From: G965218495 sp965218495
Lineage (GTDB): Bacteria > Bacteroidota > Rhodothermia > Rhodothermales > Bin80
Direction: 5' to 3'
DNA: 64,000 nucleotides
NCBI GenBank assembly: GCA_965218495.1
Contig: OZ244626.1
Coordinates: forward strand, 744,001 to 808,000
Part shown: positions 17,461 to 25,291 of the stretch, one piece after another
Layout: each line of letters starts with the position of its first letter
Numbering within the stretch: the first letter of the stretch is position 1
Notes under the pieces: model-generated
What the model was told of the DNA's origin: nothing
What the model saw: the letters and a program-made list of their open reading frames with translations, nothing else
The model's database searches: none
Made by a program: the position numbers and the translations under genes

Positions 17461-19221
17461 TTACAATTCTGGGCTAGAGACGCGCTTTCCGAAAAACGGG
17501 ACCGAGCCAGCGACTGCAGAAGTAGCCTCGCCGTCAAATTCATCGCCGTCAATCGTTACGCTCACGGTTACCAGACCAATTCCATCCACGTCAAACGAGA
17601 ATGACAGCACGTCGTCCTCGAATGTCGCGCCAGTGATCTCTAACTCTTCGCCTAGCATGTCCGAGGCTATGGTTCCAGTAAGGTCCTCGTCTACGACGAA
17701 GGTGCCCCCGAAATCGCCATCTGGCGTGGACGCCGTAAACGACCAGGTGCCAGCTGCTGCTGCATCCACCCCCTCGGCGGCGGCCTTCTTCTTCTCAATT
17801 TCCATTTCATACTTGCGACCGTCGACGAAGACGTACCGAATCTTAGAGTCCTTGTCGAAGATGTTTCCGGTCGCTACGACCAAGTTGCCCATCTTGCCTT
17901 CCTCTACGGTACCCATGGTTGCGGCCACGCCCAAGATCCTGGCCGGGTTGATGGTCAGCGCCGCCAGTGCCGCGTCTTCCGTCAGTCCGTTTTCGATAAG
18001 CGTCCGTACGTTCGGCAACACGTCACCTGCCTTCGTGTCCAGCGTCGTGAACCCGAAGCCGAATCCCGCCGCCGCCAATGTGCTGGCATTTTCGAGATAT
18101 TTCTTGCGCTCCGCGTCGCGACGCGCCTCCAGGTTTTTCTTTTCGGCCTCCAGATCATTGAAGTCGCTCACTCGCAGCAAGGGGTCATAGGCAGGCTCGG
18201 GTACCTCCGGCAGTTCACCTGCGGTATCGGTAGGCTTGGCCTCCGTTGAGTCAGCATCGGCCTTGTCGTCATCGTTCTTCGCATCCTTTTTCTCAGGTAG
18301 ATCCAGCGTCAGCAGCAGAGGGATGTTCGCAGCCTTCAGCTTGTCCATCGCGTCAAAGCTCTGGTTCAGGCCGGTGAGGACCATGCTGAATCCCAGCTCT
18401 TCGTGTAACGCCAGCGCACGGTAAACATCCAGCGCATCCTCGGTATGGAAGAATACGCGGCGATCCGCGTCCAGAACAGGAAAGAGCGCGTAGTGCGTCG
18501 GGTCATAGGACGGACGTTGGATGCCGGTCGGGTTGTCTGCATAGAGCTTCTCAATGCGTTGCCGGCGCTCAGCCTCATGGAACAGCTGCCGCATCTTGGC
18601 GATCACCGCCATATCGGTACCAGGGTACATTCTGCGCGCAGAGGCGAGTTGGGCAAAGACCGATGCTTCCCCAGTATAAACCACCTCGTTGGCATCGTCT
18701 CCTGCAAGAAGGATGATAGCGCCCATCCCTGGCAGCATGCGACCGCGTGGCACTACATGCGCTGCTGTAAAGCCAGATTCTCGCAAGTCCGTCAGGCTTT
18801 TGTCATCCGCCTTAAGCAGCGTACGCACGTCAAGGCCAGGCTGTATGCCGGCCTCGGCATCAGGCGGAAACCCGGGGTCATCCGGTCGCTCGGGGCGCTG
18901 CTGCTCTTTAGGTGCGGGGATGCCCACGTGCGAAAGGCCGTCAATAAAGCCGGCATATACCGTCATCGAATCCGCGGCAATCCGCTCTGCATCAAACGGG
19001 ACGGCCACGTCGCGGCCAACGGCCGTTATGAGTCCATCACGAACAATCACTGTGGCGCCCTCCAGAACGCGCCCCGGCGCCTGCACGATACGCGCACCAA
19101 CAAGTGCGTATGTCCGCGTGACATCGGGTAATTCATTACCGCTATCCACCTGCGCCTGGGTTGCCAGAGGGCCGGCAGCCAGGACGGATAGCAGAAGAAT
19201 GCGGCCGTAACGACGAATCAT
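17461..19221 (-). CDS. Secreted amidohydrolase-family protein with C-terminal extra domain
   Basis: About 586 residues from ATG 19221, chosen because MIRRYGRILLLSVLAAGP then reads as a compact signal peptide; ATG 19251 is the alternative. The amidohydrolase frame is clear (YALVGARIVQAPGRVLEGAT, AGFIDGLSHVGIP, and late EEGKMGNLVVATGNIF), but the HxH motif is reduced to GLSH, one His only. A low-complexity acidic linker lies about two thirds along. The last ~100 residues form a separate beta-rich domain (TWSFTASTPDGDFGGTFVV and following) after the hydrolase domain. First of three tandem paralogues, 52 bases downstream of the EutN-like gene. Confidence 0.8.
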   Translation of the reverse strand: MIRRYGRILLLSVLAAGPLATQAQVDSGNELPDVTRTYALVGARIVQAPGRVLEGATVIVRDGLITAVGRDVAVPFDAERIAADSMTVYAGFIDGLSHVGIPAPKEQQRPERPDDPGFPPDAEAGIQPGLDVRTLLKADDKSLTDLRESGFTAAHVVPRGRMLPGMGAIILLAGDDANEVVYTGEASVFAQLASARRMYPGTDMAVIAKMRQLFHEAERRQRIEKLYADNPTGIQRPSYDPTHYALFPVLDADRRVFFHTEDALDVYRALALHEELGFSMVLTGLNQSFDAMDKLKAANIPLLLTLDLPEKKDAKNDDDKADADSTEAKPTDTAGELPEVPEPAYDPLLRVSDFNDLEAEKKNLEARRDAERKKYLENASTLAAAGFGFGFTTLDTKAGDVLPNVRTLIENGLTEDAALAALTINPARILGVAATMGTVEEGKMGNLVVATGNIFDKDSKIRYVFVDGRKYEMEIEKKKAAAEGVDAAAAGTWSFTASTPDGDFGGTFVVDEDLTGTIASDMLGEELEITGATFEDDVLSFSFDVDGIGLVTVSVTIDGDEFDGEATSAVAGSVPFFGKRVSSPEL

Positions 19222-19273
19222 CGGTGGAGCAAGTTTTGGGTTAGTAGGCATGCGCGGCCAGGCGCGCCGTCAA

Positions 19274-19555
19274 TTAATCAGCAATATGCCAGTCGTCTAC
19301 CACTCCAACGACCACCACGTTGGCTGGCACATGTTTCGCGCCAAGCACATCCGCTACCGCGAGGCCTTCGCGTGCGACAAGCACATAGTCGCCTATGCCG
19401 GCGCTCAGCTTTGCATCCAGTGCCAGCATCTCGGCAGCTTCCGGCCGCAAAGTACCCTTTTCATCTATCTCGCGCACAACTAGGAGCTTGCACGGGCGAA
19501 AGACTTCGCGCTGGCGTGTAGCCACCACCGATCCGGTTACTTTGCACAGAATCAT
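19274..19555 (-). CDS. EutN/CcmL-family microcompartment vertex (BMC-P) protein
   Basis: A 93-residue protein matching the pentameric vertex family: start MILCKVTGSVVATRQ, then FRPCKLLVVREID, LALDAKLSAGIGDYVLVARE and the tail segment VVGVVDDWHI. EutN/CcmL proteins form pentamers that cap bacterial microcompartment shells. No hexameric shell gene (BMC-H or BMC-T) is in the window, and no signature enzyme of a known compartment is adjacent. It lies six bases downstream of an AAA+ ATPase gene and upstream of three amidohydrolase genes, all on the minus strand. It may be a satellite shell gene or a family member with a non-shell role. Confidence 0.88.
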   Translation of the reverse strand: MILCKVTGSVVATRQREVFRPCKLLVVREIDEKGTLRPEAAEMLALDAKLSAGIGDYVLVAREGLAVADVLGAKHVPANVVVVGVVDDWHIAD

Positions 19556-19561
19556 GCCAGA

Positions 19562-21442
19562 CTAGTCAATCTGGAGTTTGAGTTCACGTACGCGTTCTAC
19601 CACCTCTTGGCGGCTCATGGCCCGATAGGGTTCGGGCAAGAGGTCACGGCTGGTACTTTCGATGACGGCAACCAGCGTTTGCAGCCGGACTTGCAGCGGA
19701 TACGTCGGCGGGATAAAGTCCTCAACCACATGGGCCAGAATCTCTGACGTGACCTCGGTGCCTTCCTTGCCTAGCGCCGCCGCTCGAAACTTGGCGCGTG
19801 TCAGCACAGCTTCCATGTCGGCGCCACTATAAGTGCGTTCGCCACTAAGCAGCGCTTCCGGCACATCCTCAACCGGGATGTTAAGCCCCGTGCGGCGCAT
19901 CATGACTTGCAGCAACTCTAGGCGCAACTCGCGAGTGGAAGGATAGAAAAGTGCAATATGCTCTTCCGCCCGTCCCTGCCGTTTCAAGTCAATAGGCATC
20001 AAGTCGGGGCGCGCCGTGATAAGAAAGAATATGATCCGCCCCCGGTGCTTCGAGTTGCTCATGAAGGCGGCGATCTGTCCAAATACGCGCTGCGACACGC
20101 CCGAGTCTCCCTGCGCGCTCCGATTCCCGAGTGCCGCATCGGCCTCGTCGATCATCACGGCCACCGGCGGCATTGCCTCCAGGAGGTTCAGAATCTTCTC
20201 CAGGTTACCTTCGGTCTGGCCTTGCCACTGCGAGCGGAAATTCTTCAGCTTCACCATTGGGACGCCGATCTCGCCTGCAAAGCACGTAACCATAAACGTC
20301 TTGCCAGTGCCCACGGGGCCGCTGATCAGGTAGCCCATAGGCATTACGTCTTCACGACCCTTGCGCAAAGCTATGGCGGCATGACGCAGGTGCTCCTTCG
20401 CTTCCTTGTGCCCAGCCACCATGTCGAGGTTGTAGTCTGTCTGAACGAACTCCAGCATGCCAAAGGCGGCCTCTTCAATCATCTCCTTTTTCATTTCGGA
20501 GAGCTGCTCGAAGGTGAGCCGGACGCGATTCTTGGTGGTGTCGGCCAGGATTGAGCGCAGCTGTATGAAACTCAGGCCGGCCGTGTTGCTGGCTAGTGAT
20601 TCCAGGGTGACATCCGAATGAGCCTCGAAAACGTCCTGCTGATTGCGGCAAAACCACTGGACCATGGTCAGGCGTGCGTCAGCGTCCGGCATGGGCACGT
20701 GGACTTCCGCGGTCCACGGGCTTTGAACATGCTGTTGATTAATGTCGCTGAGATTCTCAGCAACCAGGCAGACCGTGAAGTCGTGCTCCAAAAAGAACTG
20801 ATCGTGCGCCCAGCGCTGCAAGATCACGATCGCATTGCGGTCCTCCGACGAGTACATTGCCGCTTCCGCCATGGGAATAACGGTTTCGGCAAAGTCTAGG
20901 ATGCACGCAATGCCCTTGAGCTCACGAAGGCGCAGCCGGAAATACATATCCAGGAGCGACAGTGCCCGGACCGGGTCCTTTGGAAGCCGGGTGAAGAATG
21001 CAGTGCCCTTGCGCGTGTCATAGGCGCGGACAAACTGGTCGAAGTCGGTGCGTGAGGCTTGATCTCGAAAGGAGATCCCCGTTGCGCGATCGTAGAGCAC
21101 TACGACATCGCGCGGGTGAAAGAGCTCTTCGGTGAGAAACGTGACCATATCCTTATAGTCGCGCTCACCTTGGGACGACGTAGTCAGCACGAGATCCCGC
21201 ACGTTACCGTGCAGAATGAACTGATTCACCGTGCCACCCAGATATTTTCGAGCTATTTCCGTTGCCCAGGCCGGGGCATGCGCGGTGGTCTTCTCGAACA
21301 ATGGCATTGCCGCAGCCGGCGCTTCGCTGGGGGCCGGGGTGCTGTCTGCCACCGCAGGAGGCTCGTGGTGTTCGCTTCCGTCTGCCGCTATCGCGTGTGC
21401 CTCATCCATAATATGCCGCGTTGCCTCACCAGACGAAGGCAA
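19562..21442 (-). CDS. Tandem AAA+ ATPase, Ycf46-like layout
   Basis: A 626-residue protein. Residues 1-55 are a low-complexity Ala/Pro/Glu linker (an inner ATG at 21409 is an alternative start). Residues about 60-300 form a degenerate AAA-like domain without a Walker A (FILHGNVRDLVL, IACILDFAETVIP). Residues about 340-560 form a classical AAA domain: GPVGTGKT at 375-382, VAVMIDEADAALG with Walker B near 427-439, and FLITARPDLMPIDLKRQGRAE as the sensor/arginine region. A degenerate N-terminal plus active C-terminal module is the layout of cyanobacterial Ycf46 proteins. It is 6 bases upstream of the vertex-protein gene, so co-expression is likely; remodelling of a protein complex is the inferred role. 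Confidence 0.8.
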   Translation of the reverse strand: MPSSGEATRHIMDEAHAIAADGSEHHEPPAVADSTPAPSEAPAAAMPLFEKTTAHAPAWATEIARKYLGGTVNQFILHGNVRDLVLTTSSQGERDYKDMVTFLTEELFHPRDVVVLYDRATGISFRDQASRTDFDQFVRAYDTRKGTAFFTRLPKDPVRALSLLDMYFRLRLRELKGIACILDFAETVIPMAEAAMYSSEDRNAIVILQRWAHDQFFLEHDFTVCLVAENLSDINQQHVQSPWTAEVHVPMPDADARLTMVQWFCRNQQDVFEAHSDVTLESLASNTAGLSFIQLRSILADTTKNRVRLTFEQLSEMKKEMIEEAAFGMLEFVQTDYNLDMVAGHKEAKEHLRHAAIALRKGREDVMPMGYLISGPVGTGKTFMVTCFAGEIGVPMVKLKNFRSQWQGQTEGNLEKILNLLEAMPPVAVMIDEADAALGNRSAQGDSGVSQRVFGQIAAFMSNSKHRGRIIFFLITARPDLMPIDLKRQGRAEEHIALFYPSTRELRLELLQVMMRRTGLNIPVEDVPEALLSGERTYSGADMEAVLTRAKFRAAALGKEGTEVTSEILAHVVEDFIPPTYPLQVRLQTLVAVIESTSRDLLPEPYRAMSRQEVVERVRELKLQID

Positions 21443-21512
21443 GATACACAGTCGGCGCTGCAGGTGCAGCGCGTAACAAGGGCCATGGTGGCGCTGCCAC
21501 GAGCCGGTTACG

Positions 21513-22592
21513 CTATGCTATCGTTACTGCCTTATCAAGGTAGACATTCTGGATGGCGTTTAGAATGCCGATGCCATCCTTCATGGGGCGCTGAAATGCT
21601 TTGCGACCCGAGATCAAGCCCATGCCGCCCGCCCGCTTGTTGACCACAGCGGTGGTTACGGCCTGCCGCAAATCATTGGCCCCGGAGGCACCGCCGGAGT
21701 TGATCAGGCCGCAGCGTCCCATGTAGCAGTTTGCGATCTGGTAGCGTGTAAGATCAATAGGATGGTCGGTCGCAAGGCGCGTATAGATCCGCTCGTCAAA
21801 CTTGCCGTAGCTGGAACTGCCGTAGTTGAGCGCGGCATATCCTCCATTGGATGTAGGCAGCTTCTGCTTGATGATATCGGCTTCGATGGTAACGCCGAGG
21901 TGGTTTGCCTGCCCTGTAAGGTCAGCTGAAGCCTCGTGGTTAACGCCGTCGATCTTGAACGCGCTGTTGCGAACGTAGCACCACAGGATAGTGAGCATCC
22001 CCAGCTCATGGGCTTCGGCGAAGGCTTCAGAAACCTCCTGCAACTGCCGGTTGGATTCCGGCGAGCCAAAATACACGGTGGCACCTACGCCTACACAGCC
22101 CATATCCCAAGCATTCTGTACGCTGGCAAACGGAATCTGGTCGCTCGTGTTGGGATACGACAGCAGCTCGTTGTGGTTGAGTTTTAGGATGAACGGGACC
22201 TTGTGCGCATACTTGCGGGCCACGGCTCCCAGGACGCCATAGGTCGAGGCTACGGCGTTGCATCCACCCTCAATAGCTAGGCGGATGATGTTTTCGGGGT
22301 CGAAGTAGGCCGGGTTCTTAGCGAAGGATGCTCCGCCGGCATGCTCAATGCCCTGGTCCACAGGCAAAATGGATACGTAACCAGTTCCCGCTAGACGCCC
22401 ATTGTCGAACAGTGTTTGGAGCGCGCGCAAAACACGCGGGTTTCGATCGGAGCTGCTCCACACCTCATCGACAAACTTAGGTCCGGGAAGGTGCAGGTTT
22501 TCCCGGGGGATGGTTGTGCACTTATGCGTGAGAAGTCCGTTGGCGGCATCGCCCAGGATTGTCGCGGTATCGCCGGTGAGTACTTGGGTCAT
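21513..22592 (-). CDS. fbaB: Class I fructose-bisphosphate aldolase (DhnA/FbaB type)
   Basis: A 359-residue archaeal-type class I aldolase. Visible are ILPVDQGIEHAGG near residues 75-87, the Schiff-base region FILKLNHNELLSYP, GVGATVYFGSPESNR and the C-terminal GGMGLISGRKAFQRP. It cleaves fructose-1,6-bisphosphate to dihydroxyacetone phosphate and glyceraldehyde-3-phosphate without a metal. It is 70 bases upstream of the AAA+ ATPase gene on the same strand and may share its transcript. Confidence 0.9.
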   Translation of the reverse strand: MTQVLTGDTATILGDAANGLLTHKCTTIPRENLHLPGPKFVDEVWSSSDRNPRVLRALQTLFDNGRLAGTGYVSILPVDQGIEHAGGASFAKNPAYFDPENIIRLAIEGGCNAVASTYGVLGAVARKYAHKVPFILKLNHNELLSYPNTSDQIPFASVQNAWDMGCVGVGATVYFGSPESNRQLQEVSEAFAEAHELGMLTILWCYVRNSAFKIDGVNHEASADLTGQANHLGVTIEADIIKQKLPTSNGGYAALNYGSSSYGKFDERIYTRLATDHPIDLTRYQIANCYMGRCGLINSGGASGANDLRQAVTTAVVNKRAGGMGLISGRKAFQRPMKDGIGILNAIQNVYLDKAVTIA

Positions 22593-22681
22593 CTCGGCTG
22601 GTCAGGCATTCGCCTACTTTGAATTAACAGGCAATCAAGGTAGCTAATACCACTAGTGCGTGGGCCACGCCAATGACCAAA

Positions 22682-23749
22682 TTACTTTGAATTTGCGTAC
22701 GTAACCTCGATTTCGCGCGGGATTTGCGCCGGATCCTCAAGGAGGGTCGGCAGCATGCGCGAAACCAGCGCGGAAAATAGAATCCCCTTTGATCCCAGGC
22801 CGGTAAAGACCCAAATGCGTTCTGTGATTGGGCCAACGATGGGCAGGCGCATTCCCGGAACGCCGACGCGTATGCCTGCCGTTGAAGCAAGTACGGGTTG
22901 GTTGTCCAGGCTCGGGACCATAGCCGCCGCGTTGCGCAGAATTGTACGGGTCGCTCCTTCGGTTGCTTCCTCGGTGTCAAAGCCACGCTCATAGGTTGTG
23001 CCGACGAGCAACGACTGGGGGGCAGGAACGACGTAGCCGCGGCCGGAGACTGGCATCGGGAGCGCATAGTCGTGTGGGCGGCGCACGCGCACGATTTGGC
23101 CTTTGGTTCTGTGAAGGTTGAGCGCCCGCAGTGCGGCAAACTTCACGTAGCCGCTACCTAAGCACAGCAGCACGCGAGAGGCTTCATGGCGCATATTATT
23201 GCGCATGACCACGAATGCGCTGTTGTTCGCCGAACCCCACGACACAATCTCAGCTCCCGTCTCAATGGTGGCCCCTCGGCGAGCAGCAGATGAAAGCACT
23301 GCTTCAATAAGTTGTGGCGTATCTATGATTCCACCACCACGGAGAAGGAGTGCGCCATGGTCCGTGATTACTCCGGCAAATCGGCGGCATGCCTCATCAG
23401 CGCCGATCCATGCTGCGAAATCAGGACAAGCCCGTGCAACATCGCGGAAGCTGTTGGATTGCTCCGCGCTGGCAGATGGCCTCAGCACGCCACACCGGTT
23501 GTAGAGCCGGTCGGCGCCAGCCTCAGCAATGAGTGCGTCTATACCTTCCAGGGCCTCAAGGCCGCGCCACATGAGCCGGCCACGAAGTCCGGCAAAAGGA
23601 TTGACGATGCCTGCCGCTACCTGAGATGCGCCGTACGGCCTGTGGAGAGCTTCCACCAGGAGTACATTTTGATTCTTGCTCAGCCAAAGCGCGCTAAATG
23701 CGCCCGCGAGTCCCGCACCCACAACTATGGTGTCAAAACGCTTTGCCAT
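22682..23749 (-). CDS. FAD-dependent oxidoreductase of the DAO family
   Basis: A 355-residue flavoprotein. The dinucleotide motif TIVVGAGLAGAFSALWLS sits at residues 7-24, and the DAO C-terminal flavin segment reads GVPGMRLPIVGPIT then VFTGLGSKGILFSAL. Family members such as glycine oxidase ThiO, D-amino-acid dehydrogenases and the MnmC oxidase domain oxidise secondary or primary amines; the substrate is not evident. It is on the minus strand, 89 bases from the aldolase gene and divergent from tRNA-Arg. Confidence 0.82.
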   Translation of the reverse strand: MAKRFDTIVVGAGLAGAFSALWLSKNQNVLLVEALHRPYGASQVAAGIVNPFAGLRGRLMWRGLEALEGIDALIAEAGADRLYNRCGVLRPSASAEQSNSFRDVARACPDFAAWIGADEACRRFAGVITDHGALLLRGGGIIDTPQLIEAVLSSAARRGATIETGAEIVSWGSANNSAFVVMRNNMRHEASRVLLCLGSGYVKFAALRALNLHRTKGQIVRVRRPHDYALPMPVSGRGYVVPAPQSLLVGTTYERGFDTEEATEGATRTILRNAAAMVPSLDNQPVLASTAGIRVGVPGMRLPIVGPITERIWVFTGLGSKGILFSALVSRMLPTLLEDPAQIPREIEVTYANSK

Positions 23750-23799
23750 CCTCGCGGATCTGGAACCGCGTTGCCTACTTTTTGTCTAAGGCGTTTTAC

Positions 23800-23874
<75 letters not shown>

Positions 23875-24491
23875 CATTGTTAACAGCGTCCTGCCAGTAC
23901 CCCATCATGGTGACCGCAGGGCGTTTGTAATTTTTGCGCTTCTTACTAGACTGTCGGGCCATGCCATGCTTGCGCCCGTTCGCTGCTGGTTCCGCACCGC
24001 ATATGCAGACTTGTTGAGTTGACTGAAAGGATCGGCGAATTGGCCTGTTCATTCGGCACGAATGCTCCCATTGCAGAATCTAGGGCCCATCCCGACTCTG
24101 CGACCACGTGTTGGTGCGCTGTGCTGATCTTGCGGCGCCGTTGGCCAGTGTAGAACTAGACTCGGGGGTTGGCCAGGTAGTTTGCGAATCCTGCTGCGGT
24201 AGCCGTGAGCGCATTTTGTCCGAGCCCCTGCTGGCGGTGCACCGCATTGAATATTGCGTCCCTGGGTGGCATGCGGGGTGGATTCAGAGAGGTCGCTCTG
24301 GTAGGCACAGTTGCGCGGCTTTTCGTCTGTGCTGAATTTCAGGCCGCTAGTTGCCGGTGTGCCGCTTACGTAGGAGTATCTGGCCAGTCCTGGATTTTGG
24401 GAGTTGCGGTGCCCTAAGCACGCGCTGAAACTACCAACTCGCTTAAACAGAGCTCGCCCGCAGCCAACTCGCACGTGGCGACTACTACTGG
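23875..24491. other. Intergenic stretch after tRNA-Arg
   Basis: About 620 bases. Frames on both strands up to 141 codons are rich in Arg/Gly/Cys and show no domain. No integrase, attachment-site repeat of the tRNA 3' end or terminator is obvious. Confidence 0.4.
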
Positions 24492-25046
24492 TTAGCGAGA
24501 CTGCTTCGCGCGCTTTTTGGTATAGCGGAAAACACCCAGGACATACAGGACGGGCATGCCAACGCCCGCTAGCACAAGAAACAACGCCATGACCTGACCT
24601 GCTAGCTTAAGGCTGCCACTCCGCAGAGAAAAGGCGAATACTATGGTAATCAGGGCGAGAGCAAGGATGGCCACGAAAGTTGCGAATGGCATCGCCGATC
24701 TGTTGGACGGCAGCGCAGAAAGTCCCTGGCACTCTATGGCTGTTGGGGACGATAGGATCCCTATCTCGTTGGCACGAGGCAGCTTCGTGCTCATCTTCCA
24801 GTAGCGCCGAATACCCCGGACATACAGGATGGGGGCACCAACACCCGACATTACTAGAAACACCACCATGACCAAATCGACTGGCTCAAAGCCGCCGCTC
24901 CGCCAGGAAGGGATGAACACTAAGGCAATTAGGGTGAAGGCGAATACAACCATGAATATCGCGAACGGGAGAACCGACCTGGTGGGCGGCATCGCAATAA
25001 GACCCCGGCGCTTGGGAGTTGTTGGGGACGACGGGTTTGTCATCAT
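24492..25046 (-). CDS. Membrane protein with a tandemly duplicated two-helix unit
   Basis: About 184 residues from ATG 25046 (AAGG a few bases upstream; the frame extends to 25097 without gain). Four predicted membrane helices form two copies of the same unit. Copy one runs from SVLPFAIFMVVFAFTLIALV to SGVGAPILYVRGIRRYWK; copy two from SAMPFATFVAILALALITIV to AGVGMPVLYVLGVFRYTKK. Each copy is introduced by a similar short soluble segment (MPPTR / LPSNR). The paired units point to an internal gene duplication. No function is recognised. Confidence 0.6.
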   Translation of the reverse strand: MMTNPSSPTTPKRRGLIAMPPTRSVLPFAIFMVVFAFTLIALVFIPSWRSGGFEPVDLVMVVFLVMSGVGAPILYVRGIRRYWKMSTKLPRANEIGILSSPTAIECQGLSALPSNRSAMPFATFVAILALALITIVFAFSLRSGSLKLAGQVMALFLVLAGVGMPVLYVLGVFRYTKKRAKQSR

Positions 25047-25291
25047 AACCTTGCCGTGACTATAGCGTCCAGTACCGACGCAGAATATTCTGTGCAAATG
25101 CCACCTTCCTTCTTCTCGCAGTCCTCGGTTTTCTCCTGGAAGTCCAGATCTGTGCTGATCTCAACTCCCATGGCGGCGACTTCGCCAATGGATCAACAAA
25201 GGACTCAAGAGCACCAAGAGTTGCTCCAGACTGAACTTCATAGTACTTTGGCCAGCAAGGGGGCCGAGAAGGCGCTCGATTTTTTGCGGAA

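Noticed and set aside
17461..21442. Complete microcompartment operon
   Set aside because: Only one vertex-type gene is present; no BMC-H or BMC-T shell gene or signature enzyme was found, so I do not call an operon.
24049..24474. 141-codon minus-strand frame after tRNA-Arg
   Set aside because: No similarity to an integrase or any family I know; a copy of the tRNA end was not found, so an integrated element at this tRNA is not supported.
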